This document shows, piece by piece, positions 33,081 through 41,268 of a stretch of 64,000 bases of DNA. The translations under genes and the position numbers were made by a program. The notes under the pieces are model-generated. The model made no database searches. It was given only the letters and a program-made list of their open reading frames with translations, and was not told the DNA's origin. Source of the DNA: Sphingobium sp. B2D3C (GTDB lineage: Bacteria; Pseudomonadota; Alphaproteobacteria; Sphingomonadales; Sphingomonadaceae); assembly GCF_025961835.1 (NCBI RefSeq), contig NZ_JAOQOK010000001.1, positions 558,001 to 622,000 on the forward strand, read 5' to 3'. Position 1 is the stretch's first letter. Each line of letters begins with the position of its first letter.

Positions 33081-35605
33081 TGCCCCGCAAGAGCCCCCTT
33101 GCCGATTATGACGCCAAGCGCGATTTCACGCGGACGCCCGAGCCGGCTGGCAAGCAGGAGCGCAGCCCCGATGGCAATTTGTTCATCGTGCAAAAGCATG
33201 ATGCGACGCGGCTGCACTGGGACTTCCGGCTGGAGGTGGACGGCGTGCTCAAGAGCTGGGCGGTGACCAAGGGGCCGAGCGTGGACCCGGACGACAAGCG
33301 CCTCGCCGTGCGCACGGAGGATCATCCGCTCTCCTACGCGACGTTCGAGGGGATCATCCCCAAGGGCGAATATGGCGGCGGCACGGTGATGCTGTGGGAC
33401 AAGGGAAGCTGGGCGCCGGTGGAAGGCAAGAGCGCCAAGGACATCGAAAAGGGCCATCTCCATTTCCGGCTGGAAGGCGAGCGGATGAAGGGCGAATGGC
33501 TGCTGGTGCGCATGAAGCCGCGCCCCGGCGAAAAGCGCGAGAACTGGCTGCTGCGCAAGATCGACGACGCCTTCGCCAGCACCGGCGACGTTCTGGTGGA
33601 GCAATCGCTGACGTCCGTGCTCACCGACCGCACCATGGCGGAGATCGCGGCGGATACGGCGGGCGCGCAGTCGCTGGCCGGCAAGAAGGGCAAGGCCTTT
33701 ACCCAGGCGATGGAGGCCGCCGCTGCGCATAATGACAAGGCTGCCAAGAAGGCGGCGGCGCCTGAGCGCCGGGCGTCGAAAGCTCAGTCGAAAGCCAAGC
33801 GGCCGGATTTCCAGTCCGTGCAGCTGGCGACCCTGGTCGACGCGGTGCCAACGGGCAATGAGTGGATGCACGAGGTCAAGTTCGACGGCTATCGTGCGCT
33901 CGCGGCCGTGAACGGGACGGATGTTCGGCTCTTCACGCGCAGCGGCCTCGACTGGACGGATAAGTTTCAGCCCATTGCCGATGCCCTTGCCGCGCTGGAC
34001 CTGCCGCCCGCGCTGATTGACGGCGAGACCGTGGCGCTGGGTAAGGGCGGCAATCCCGATTTCTCGACGTTGCAGGCCGCGTTGAAGGGTGAGGGCAAGG
34101 CTGCGCTGAGCTTCTTCGCCTTCGATCTGCTGAGCCTCGATGGCACGGACCTGCGCGCCAGCTCGAACATCGAGCGCAAGGAGCGGCTGGAATCGCTGCT
34201 CCACGCGGCACAGCCCCCGCTGCACGTTGCCGATCATGTCATTGGCGCGGGCGAAAAGCTATTTTCCGCCATGTGCAAGGCGGGTGGCGAGGGGATTATC
34301 TCCAAGCGCATCGACGCGCCCTATCGCGGCGCGCGGACCCGCAACTGGCTCAAGGTCAAATGTACGCTGCGGCAGGAGTTCGTGCTGATCGGCTGGACCC
34401 GCAGCAGCGCCAAGGGGCGTCCGTTTGCCTCACTTCTGCTAGGCCAGCGAGAGGGGGAGGAGCTGGTCTACAAAGGCAAGGTCGGCACCGGCTTCGATGC
34501 GGCGACGATGGACGATCTCGCGGCCCGCTTCGCCACCCGCGCGCGCAAGACCCCGGCGGCCGAGGTGCCTCGGGCCGAGGCACGCGGCGCGCAGTGGATC
34601 AAGCCGGATCTGGTTGCCGAGGTGGCCTTTGCGGAATTCACCGGCGACGGCCGAGTTCGGCATGGCAGCTTCCTGGGGCTGCGCAGCGACAAGGACGCGA
34701 CCGCAGTGACGCCCGAAAAGAAAGCCCCCGCACCCAAGGCGAAGAGCGAAGTGCCGATCTCCAACCGGGAGCGTGTGATCTTCCCCGAGAGCGGGCAGAC
34801 CAAGGGCGATCTGGCCGATTATTATGCGGCGATGGCGCCGATCATGCTGCCTTTCGTGTCGGATCGGCCGATCAGCCTCGTGCGCTGCCCGCAGGGCCGG
34901 GCCAAACAATGTTTTTTCCAGAAGCATGATAGCGGCTCGTTCGGTGCCCATGTGCATCATGTGCCCATCCGCGAGAAGGATGGCGGCACGGAGGATTATC
35001 TCTACGTGCAGGACGCTGAGGGCCTGCTCGCCTGCGTGCAGATGGGGACCATCGAATTCCACGGCTGGGCCGCGCGGGCCAGCGATGTCGAGCATCCCGA
35101 CAAGATGATCTTCGATCTCGATCCCGATGAGGCGCTGGATTTCTCCGAGATCATCCGCGCGGCCCGGGATATCCGCCGGCGGTTGGAGGATATCGGGCTG
35201 GTCAGCTTTGCCATGCTGTCCGGCGGCAAGGGCGTGCATGTGGTCGTTCCGCTCACGCCGGGGCATGATTGGGATACGCACAAGGATTTCTCGCATCGCT
35301 TCGCAGAGGCGATGAGCATGGCCGAGCCGGAGCGCTTCGTCGCCACGATGAGCAAGGCCAAGCGCAAGGGGCGCATCTTCATCGATTATCTGCGCAACCA
35401 GCGGGGCGGCACGGCGGTGGTGCCCTATTCGGCCCGCGCCCGCGCTGGCGCGCCGGTTGCGGTGCCGATCAGCTGGGAGGAGCTGGAGGATGCGAAGGAC
35501 GCGCATCCGTTCAGCATCGCGGATGCGGAGGCCTTGATCGAACGGTCACGGGACAAGGCGCTGCGGGGCTGGGGATTGATGGCGCAGGGCTTGCCGGAAT
35601 TGTGA
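33080..35605 (+). CDS. ligD: Multifunctional DNA ligase D (NHEJ)
   Basis: 841 aa from ATG 33080. Domain order is phosphoesterase, ligase, polymerase. Phosphoesterase (residues ~1-190) has H40, H46 and D48 in KHDATRLHWDFRLE. The ATP-dependent ligase has nucleophile K267 in EVKFDGYRA and GEGIISKRIDAPYRG. The polymerase/primase has catalytic D679 and D681 in FDLDPDE and the GGKGVHVVVPL motif. All three catalytic centres look intact. The segment between phosphoesterase and ligase is Lys/Ala-rich. It forms the NHEJ pair with ku. The reading frame upstream of 33080 overlaps mgtC and is not used. Confidence 0.97.
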   Translation: MPRKSPLADYDAKRDFTRTPEPAGKQERSPDGNLFIVQKHDATRLHWDFRLEVDGVLKSWAVTKGPSVDPDDKRLAVRTEDHPLSYATFEGIIPKGEYGGGTVMLWDKGSWAPVEGKSAKDIEKGHLHFRLEGERMKGEWLLVRMKPRPGEKRENWLLRKIDDAFASTGDVLVEQSLTSVLTDRTMAEIAADTAGAQSLAGKKGKAFTQAMEAAAAHNDKAAKKAAAPERRASKAQSKAKRPDFQSVQLATLVDAVPTGNEWMHEVKFDGYRALAAVNGTDVRLFTRSGLDWTDKFQPIADALAALDLPPALIDGETVALGKGGNPDFSTLQAALKGEGKAALSFFAFDLLSLDGTDLRASSNIERKERLESLLHAAQPPLHVADHVIGAGEKLFSAMCKAGGEGIISKRIDAPYRGARTRNWLKVKCTLRQEFVLIGWTRSSAKGRPFASLLLGQREGEELVYKGKVGTGFDAATMDDLAARFATRARKTPAAEVPRAEARGAQWIKPDLVAEVAFAEFTGDGRVRHGSFLGLRSDKDATAVTPEKKAPAPKAKSEVPISNRERVIFPESGQTKGDLADYYAAMAPIMLPFVSDRPISLVRCPQGRAKQCFFQKHDSGSFGAHVHHVPIREKDGGTEDYLYVQDAEGLLACVQMGTIEFHGWAARASDVEHPDKMIFDLDPDEALDFSEIIRAARDIRRRLEDIGLVSFAMLSGGKGVHVVVPLTPGHDWDTHKDFSHRFAEAMSMAEPERFVATMSKAKRKGRIFIDYLRNQRGGTAVVPYSARARAGAPVAVPISWEELEDAKDAHPFSIADAEALIERSRDKALRGWGLMAQGLPEL

Positions 35606-35622
35606 GCCTTTGCCTGCCCGCT

Positions 35623-35685
35623 CGTGTCGAGCGAAGTCGAGACACGTTAGGACAGCGCTGGCGTGTCTCGACTACGCTCGACACG
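35623..35685. repeat. Intergenic palindromic element, type B
   Basis: Arms at 35623-35646 and 35662-35685 (cgtgtcgagcg...agacacg and cgtgtctcgac...cgacacg) are complementary over about 22 of 24 positions around a 15-base loop. It lies 18 bases after the ligD stop and before the convergent permease stop. This is the common cgtgtcgag-type sphingomonad palindrome (recollection) and could act as a bidirectional terminator. Confidence 0.8.
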
Positions 35686-35707
35686 AACGGGGGGAGAATT
35701 AGACCCC

Positions 35708-36916
35708 CTATTCGTGCCGGAGCGCGTCGATGGGGTTCAGGGCCGCCGCCCGCCGGGCGGGGAAGAAGCCGAACACCACCCCGATCAGCGCTGAAATGCA
35801 GAAGGCAAAGACGTTGATCTGCGCGTCGAACGTCCACGGCACCTGCATCAAGGGCGTCGCCACGGCGATGGCGATCTGCGCCAATAGCAGGCCGATCGCG
35901 CCGCCGAGGCAGGAGAGCACCACCGCCTCCACAAGAAACTGCAGCAGCACCTCGCGCTGCACCGCGCCGATGGCGAGGCGGATGCCGATTTCGCGGGTCC
36001 GTTCCGTCACGGAGACGAGCATGATGTTCATGATGCCGATGCCGCCGACTACAAGGCTGATGCCCGCCACTGCTGCGACGATTCGCGTCAGCAGCGTGGT
36101 TGTGCCGGTCAGCGTGTCGGAAATCTGGCGGGTGTCGAAAATGTTGAAGTCATCTTCCTTGCCGCCGGTGATCTTCCGCCGGTCCCGCAGCAGGTCGGTG
36201 AGGGAGGCCTGCACCTGCTGGGTCGAATAGGCTTGATCGACGCCCACCATCAGCAGGCGGATATCCGTCGTCCCGGTAAAGCGCCGCTGCACGGCCTTGA
36301 TCGGCATGATGACGACATCGTCCTGATCGCCGCCGAAGCCGGCCTGTCCGCGCGTGCTCAGCGTGCCGACGATGTCGCAGCTGACATCGCCAATGCGGAA
36401 GCGCTTGCCGATGGCATCGTCGCCCCGGAAGAGGTTGCGTTGCACGGTCGAGCCGATGATGCACACGGCCTTACCGGCGGTTTCCTCCGCAGGGGTGAAC
36501 ATGCGCCCGGCACTTAGTGGCCAGGGCTGCACCTTGAAATAATCCATCGTCGTGCCGTTGATCGTCGTCGACCAATTGGCGCCCTCATAGATCGCCGTCG
36601 CGCTGGCCTGCGCCTGCGGGGCGACGGCCGTGACCCCGGCGACCTGCTGCTGGATGGCCGTCACGTCCGAGGGTTCGAACTCGGGCGGACGCGGCCCGCC
36701 GCCCCCCCGGCCGAAGCCTTGGCCGGGGCGCACCTGCAGGATGTTGGTGCCAAGCGCCGCGATCTGCTGCTGCACGGCGGCTGTCGTTGCCTTGCCCAGC
36801 GTCACCATGGTCACGACCGCCGCCACGCCGATGATGATGCCCAGCGTCGTGAGGAATGAGCGCAGCTTGTGTCGCAGGATCGAGCGCAGCGCGAGGAGGA
36901 AGGTGGTGCCCAGCAT
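35708..36916 (-). CDS. MacB-type ABC transporter permease
   Basis: 402 aa. One N-terminal membrane helix (SFLTTLGIIIGVAAVVTMVTL), a large periplasmic domain (about residues 50-275) and three C-terminal helices, the FtsX/MacB topology. The GQGFGRGGGGPRP stretch in the periplasmic domain is an unusual Gly-rich loop. MacB transports by mechanical motion together with a periplasmic adaptor and TolC. Unlike E. coli MacB, the ATPase is a separate gene. Its ATG overlaps the ATPase stop (TGATG). Confidence 0.92.
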   Translation of the reverse strand: MLGTTFLLALRSILRHKLRSFLTTLGIIIGVAAVVTMVTLGKATTAAVQQQIAALGTNILQVRPGQGFGRGGGGPRPPEFEPSDVTAIQQQVAGVTAVAPQAQASATAIYEGANWSTTINGTTMDYFKVQPWPLSAGRMFTPAEETAGKAVCIIGSTVQRNLFRGDDAIGKRFRIGDVSCDIVGTLSTRGQAGFGGDQDDVVIMPIKAVQRRFTGTTDIRLLMVGVDQAYSTQQVQASLTDLLRDRRKITGGKEDDFNIFDTRQISDTLTGTTTLLTRIVAAVAGISLVVGGIGIMNIMLVSVTERTREIGIRLAIGAVQREVLLQFLVEAVVLSCLGGAIGLLLAQIAIAVATPLMQVPWTFDAQINVFAFCISALIGVVFGFFPARRAAALNPIDALRHE

Positions 36917-37629
36917 CAGTGCATCGCCCTTTTGCCGGCGCCCTGTTCGATGCGATCGACCAGCCCGTCCTTGAAATGCACGATGGTGCGGGCGAACTCG
37001 GCCATGTCTGGCTCGTGCGTCACCATGAGCACGGTGATGCCCGCATCGCGATTGAGGCCGCTCAGCAGTTCCATGATCTCCACCGAGCGCTCGCTATCGA
37101 GATTTCCGGTGGGCTCGTCGGCCAGCAGTACATCGGGATTGGTGACGATCGCGCGCGCGATGGCGACGCGCTGTTGCTGGCCGCCGGAGAGTTCAGCGGG
37201 CGTATGGTCCCACCATTTATCCAGCCCGACCTTCTCGAGCGCGCTCATTGCCGCCTCTCGCCGCGCATCCTTGGCATCGCCGCGGTAGAGCAGGGGGAGC
37301 TCGACATTTTCGAGCGCTGTCGTGCGGGCAAGCAGGTTGAAGCCCTGAAAGACGAAGCCGAGATATTTGCGGCGCAGCAGTGCCCGCTGATCCCGGTCCA
37401 GCGTCTCGACATGCACGCCCTTGAACATGAAGGCGCCGGAGGTCGGCACATCGAGGCAGCCGAGGATGTTCATCGCCGTCGACTTGCCGGAGCCGGACGG
37501 GCCCATGACCGCCACGAAATCGCCCTGCGCCACGTCGAGGTCGACCCCCTTGAGCGCCTGGAACGCCGTCGCGCCCTCGCCATAGACCTTGGTGATGCCG
37601 CGCAGGGAAATGAAGGCGTTATCGGCCAC
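36916..37629 (-). CDS. ABC transporter ATP-binding protein (MacB/LolD type)
   Basis: 237 aa. Walker A GPSGSGKST, signature LSGGQQQRVAIARAIV, Walker B VLLADEPTGNLDS and the switch VTHEP are complete. The EPTGNLDS form marks the LolD/MacB branch. It powers the permease at 35708. The start lies within the end of the adaptor gene (11-base overlap). Confidence 0.95.
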   Translation of the reverse strand: MADNAFISLRGITKVYGEGATAFQALKGVDLDVAQGDFVAVMGPSGSGKSTAMNILGCLDVPTSGAFMFKGVHVETLDRDQRALLRRKYLGFVFQGFNLLARTTALENVELPLLYRGDAKDARREAAMSALEKVGLDKWWDHTPAELSGGQQQRVAIARAIVTNPDVLLADEPTGNLDSERSVEIMELLSGLNRDAGITVLMVTHEPDMAEFARTIVHFKDGLVDRIEQGAGKRAMH

Positions 37630-38983
37630 TGCTGGCGGCCCCGCTGAGCTGGCTGGTGATGACGTTCATGCCGGGCTTGAGGTCGCCGGAGAGCACTTCG
37701 GTATGGAAGCCGTCGGTGTCGCCGGTAGTGATCTGCACCGCTTTCGGCTTGCCGTCGTCGCCCACCACATAGACCTGCTGCTGCGCGCCGCGGCCCACGG
37801 TGACGCTGCGGTCATTGCCGCCGCCTCTGCGGCGCGGCCCCATCGAGAGCGCGCCGGTGATGCCGGATTGGCCGCCGCCAGCCTGGCTGCCGCCCTGCGC
37901 CTGCGGGGAGAAGCGCAGCGCCGCGTTGGGCACCAGCAGCACATCCTTCTTGTCGGACGTGACGATATCCGCCGTCGCGGTCATGCCGGGGCGCAGGTCA
38001 AGCTTTTCGTTATCGACGCTGAGGTCGGCGGCATATGAAACAACCTGACCCGTGGTGCCGCTCGCGGACGTGCTCGACGTCGAGGATGCGCTGGCCGCGC
38101 TGGCCGAGAGATTGGAGCCGATGTCGACGCGGGTGATGACGGCCGGGAAGGTCCGCTCAGGGAAGGCATCCACGATGAACGTCGCCTTCTGGCCTTCCTT
38201 GACCGTGCCGACATCGGCTTCGTCAATGGCCACCTCCAGCTTCATCTTGGAGAGATCCTCGGCGATCACGAACAGGGTCGGCGTGTTGAACGAGGCCGCG
38301 ACCGTCTGGCCGGGGTCGACCTGACGAGCGAGCACGACGCCCGCCACGGGCGAGCGGATGATCGCGCGGGCGCGCTGCGTCTGGTTCTGGGAAAGCGCGG
38401 CCTGGCTGGCGACGACATTGGCCTCGGCCACCCGCAGCGCAGCCTGCGCGCGCTGCACATTGGCGCGTCCGGTCTGCAACTCGGTCTTGGAGGGGACACG
38501 TCCGCCGGAAAGCCGGGCGACCTCTTCCAGCCGGGCAAGCTGCGCCTGCGATTCGGAGAGGGTTGCCTTGGCCTGCGCCACCTGCGCCTGATTGGCGGCA
38601 AGCTGGGCGCGGCCCTGGCGAATCTGGTCTTCGATCTGCTCGGGGTCGATCTCGGCCAGCGGCTGGCCCTGCGTCACGCGGTCGTTCACGTCCACCAGCA
38701 CGCGCACCACCAGTCCGGAGAGCTGCGAGCCGACCGTCACCTGATTGGTCGGCGCCAGCTTGCCGGTCGCCGAGACAGTGGTGACGAGGTGGCTGCGCTG
38801 CACCGGCGCGGTCACATAGCCGGGCGCCTCCGCGCTGCCGAAGAAGCGCCAGGCGAGCAGGATGAGCAGCAGCGCGCCGGCGACGATGGCGACCCATTTG
38901 AAATGGCGACGCCAGGCCGGCTGCGGCTTCACGCCGAGAAAATCATCGAGTTGCTGATCTGCCATGCTGGTGCTTCCGGTCAT
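37619..38983 (-). CDS. Periplasmic adaptor (HlyD/MacA family)
   Basis: 454 aa. A single N-terminal membrane anchor (residues ~28-48, FKWVAIVAGALLLILLAWRFF) is followed by a lipoyl half-motif, a long coiled-coil hairpin (DQIRQGRAQLAANQAQVAQ and repeats), and beta-barrel and MP domains. A Ser/Ala insertion (SASAASASSTSSTSASG) interrupts the barrel region, likely a flexible loop. The ATG at 38983 overlaps the tolC-like stop (ATGA); an ATG at 38965 is possible. It joins the ABC permease to the outer-membrane channel. Confidence 0.92.
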   Translation of the reverse strand: MTGSTSMADQQLDDFLGVKPQPAWRRHFKWVAIVAGALLLILLAWRFFGSAEAPGYVTAPVQRSHLVTTVSATGKLAPTNQVTVGSQLSGLVVRVLVDVNDRVTQGQPLAEIDPEQIEDQIRQGRAQLAANQAQVAQAKATLSESQAQLARLEEVARLSGGRVPSKTELQTGRANVQRAQAALRVAEANVVASQAALSQNQTQRARAIIRSPVAGVVLARQVDPGQTVAASFNTPTLFVIAEDLSKMKLEVAIDEADVGTVKEGQKATFIVDAFPERTFPAVITRVDIGSNLSASAASASSTSSTSASGTTGQVVSYAADLSVDNEKLDLRPGMTATADIVTSDKKDVLLVPNAALRFSPQAQGGSQAGGGQSGITGALSMGPRRRGGGNDRSVTVGRGAQQQVYVVGDDGKPKAVQITTGDTDGFHTEVLSGDLKPGMNVITSQLSGAASSGR

Positions 38984-40422
38984 TGAGGCGCGGTCGGCGT
39001 GACGGTGGAATCCCACCCGCCACCCAGTGCGGTGTAAAGAGCGATCAGGGCGGTTGCCTTGTCGGCGCGGGCCTGCACCAGGCCGTTGCGGGCCGAGATG
39101 AGCGATGCTTCCTGCGTGTTGAGCGTGGTGAAGTCAGTGAGGCCGGTGCGATACTGGTCCCGCGCGAGCAAAGCGGAGGTGTTGGCCGCATCGAAGGCGA
39201 TGGCGAACTGTCGTTCCCGCTCACCGGCGGTGCGCAGCGCCACGAGCGCGTTCTCGACATCTTCCAGCGCGGTCAGCACGGTCGACCGATAGCTGGCAAA
39301 GGCGCCTTCCGCGCCAGCCTGGGCGGAGCGGATCTGGGCGCTGGTGCGGCCGCCATCGAAAATGAGCTGGCTGAGGCTCGCGAACAGGCTGCCGGTGATT
39401 GTATCGAGCACGCTGCCGATGCTGGTGGCGCCCGCGCTGAGGCTACCGCCGATGCTGAGCGCCGGGAAAAGCTGCGCGCGCGAGACGCCGATCTGTGCGG
39501 TGGTGGCTGCGAGGTTTCGCTCGGCGGCGCGCACGTCGGGGCGCTGGCGCAGCACGTCGGCAGGGATACCGGCAGCGATCTCCTCCGGTCCGTGGGGGAT
39601 GGGCTTGGGCGCTGCCAGCATCTCCTTGAGCGCGCCGGGTGCCTGCCCGGTCAACACGCCGATGCGGGAGACAGCGGCATTATACTGCTGCTCAATCTGT
39701 GGCACGCTGGCGGCAGTCTGTGCCCGGCTTGCCCGCGCCTGCTCGGCATCCAACGATGAGACCAGCCCGGCCTGCACGCGGAAGCCGGCGATCTCCAGAT
39801 TATCGTCCTGAATCGCCAGGCTCGACCGCGCATTCTCGATCTGCGCCTGATAGGCCCGCGCCAGCACATAATTGCGCGCGACCTCGCTCTGCACCGAGAG
39901 CAGCACGGTCGCATAATCGAAGCCCGCGCCTTCATATTGCGCCCGGCTGGCGGCCACGGAGTTGCGCACGCCGCCGAAGAGATCGAGCTGGTAGCTGGCG
40001 TCCAGCCCCAGCGAGAAGCTGTCGGTGCCGCCGTCGCCAACGGTTACGACCGAGCCATCCGGCAGCGTCGTCGTCCTGTCGCCGCCCCGCAGCGGCTCGG
40101 TCCGGCGGTAACCGGCCGAGCCACTGGCCGAGGGGAGAAGGCTCGAGCGGCTGACCACCAGCGCCTCGCGCGCCTGCCGCAGCCGCGCCGTCGCTTGGGC
40201 GAGGTCGAGGTTGGATTGCGCGGCCTGCTCCACCAACTGGCCCAGCACCGGATCATCGAAGCTCTGCCACCAGCGAGTCAGGTCCGCCCGGTCCGGCGTT
40301 GCCGGCACGGACCATTGATCGGGCACCCCCAGAGCCGAGGCGCTTTTCGGCTCATAAGCGGGAGCCATGGTGCAGGATGGCAACAGGACGATGCCCGATA
40401 GCAGCAGGAATGCGCGGTTCAT
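38980..40422 (-). CDS. TolC-family outer-membrane efflux lipoprotein (NodT type)
   Basis: 480 aa from the ATG at 40422. Lipobox LPSC near residue 17, as in NodT/OprM-type channels. Paired motifs expected of the internal duplication are seen (WWQSFDDPVLGQLVEQA and ALEDVENALVALRTAGERE; ADVLRQRPDVRAAERNLAATTAQIGVSRAQLFP). It forms the trimeric outer-membrane duct for the exporter coded downstream. An in-frame ATG 14 codons earlier is rejected because it precedes the signal peptide with a polar stretch. First gene of the operon. Confidence 0.93.
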   Translation of the reverse strand: MNRAFLLLSGIVLLPSCTMAPAYEPKSASALGVPDQWSVPATPDRADLTRWWQSFDDPVLGQLVEQAAQSNLDLAQATARLRQAREALVVSRSSLLPSASGSAGYRRTEPLRGGDRTTTLPDGSVVTVGDGGTDSFSLGLDASYQLDLFGGVRNSVAASRAQYEGAGFDYATVLLSVQSEVARNYVLARAYQAQIENARSSLAIQDDNLEIAGFRVQAGLVSSLDAEQARASRAQTAASVPQIEQQYNAAVSRIGVLTGQAPGALKEMLAAPKPIPHGPEEIAAGIPADVLRQRPDVRAAERNLAATTAQIGVSRAQLFPALSIGGSLSAGATSIGSVLDTITGSLFASLSQLIFDGGRTSAQIRSAQAGAEGAFASYRSTVLTALEDVENALVALRTAGERERQFAIAFDAANTSALLARDQYRTGLTDFTTLNTQEASLISARNGLVQARADKATALIALYTALGGGWDSTVTPTAPQ

Positions 40423-40658
40423 GCCCGATGAATGGGTGAGCGCGCAATTTTCGTCCAGCCGCAAATTGTCACAAATTATACCGAACGGGTGGATTGCCGC
40501 TACGGAACGCTGTGCGGAGAGGCCTTATCCATTCCTTAAGATATTGATGGTTAAGGAAGTTGTTCGGTGAATGCGCGTCGATTATCATGGCTGCAACAGG
40601 GCCGGATCGTCGATAGCGACGCACCAGGACGGAGCCCGATCTTCTTCGAGAGAACAGC
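40423..40658. other. Divergent intergenic region (tolC-like gene / PEP-CTERM gene)
   Basis: 236 bases with promoters for both sides expected. Two TTAAG repeats (near 40527 and 40543) are spaced 11 bases apart. No gene seen. Confidence 0.35.
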
Positions 40659-41210
40659 ATGATGAACGTGAGGCTTGGCGCTGCGGCGCTCGCATTGTCT
40701 TTGGTATCGGTCCCCGCTTTGGCGACCTCGACCATTACCGACGGGATCAACAACCCAGCAGGCCAGTGGGCCGGCATCGATTATTGGGGCGTCCAGGTCT
40801 CCCAATTCTCGACGGTGGACCAGACATTCACGTTCAATCTGCCGACCTATAGCAAGGTGGATCTGTTTCTGAGCGGTTCGCCGAAATTCCAGTTCACGGA
40901 CATTTTGCTCAACGGCACGAGCATCGCCAACAACCTGACGCCGGGCTGGAGCAACGCGCTGATCGGCTCCGGCTTTGCCGATGCCGGGTCGGTAACCCTG
41001 CAGTTCAAGGCGAACTACACCTGCCCCGATTGCTGGGGCGACTGGTTCGGCGGCTATGTGCAGGTGAGCGAGGCGGCCTATAATCCGCCTGTGACGCCGC
41101 CGGCCTCCAATCCCATTCCTGAGCCTGCGACCTGGGCGCTGATGCTCGGCGGCCTGGCACTGGTGGGTCTTATGATGCGCCGCCGCAAGGTGTCGGTCAG
41201 CTTCGGCTGA
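40659..41210 (+). CDS. PEPxxWA-CTERM surface/extracellular protein
   Basis: 183 aa. A signal peptide ends at VPALA^T (residue ~23). The body is a small beta-rich domain with NxT/NxS sites and a Cys pair (CPDC). The C-terminus is the sorting signal: PEPATWALM, a hydrophobic helix (LGGLALVGLMM) and basic RRRK. In proteobacteria such tails are processed by an exosortase-type protease, and the PEPxxWA variant is common in sphingomonads. No exosortase is in the window. It is flanked by its own terminator and is monocistronic. Function unknown. Confidence 0.88.
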   Translation: MMNVRLGAAALALSLVSVPALATSTITDGINNPAGQWAGIDYWGVQVSQFSTVDQTFTFNLPTYSKVDLFLSGSPKFQFTDILLNGTSIANNLTPGWSNALIGSGFADAGSVTLQFKANYTCPDCWGDWFGGYVQVSEAAYNPPVTPPASNPIPEPATWALMLGGLALVGLMMRRRKVSVSFG

Positions 41211-41238
41211 CCGGTTTTGTCCGCGGCGAGGTGACTAG

Positions 41239-41262
41239 AGGGCCGGACTTCCGGCCCTTTTT
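41239..41262 (+). terminator. Intrinsic terminator after the PEP-CTERM gene
   Basis: Seven GC pairs GGGCCGG/CCGGCCC plus A-T, loop ACTT, then TTTTT. It lies just before the stop of the convergent GH115 gene. Confidence 0.92.
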
Positions 41263-41268
41263 CATGGG

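Noticed and set aside
40520..40560. Possible CtrA site (TTAA repeats) upstream of the PEP-CTERM gene
   Set aside because: The TTAA units are 11 bases apart, whereas CtrA sites need about 7.
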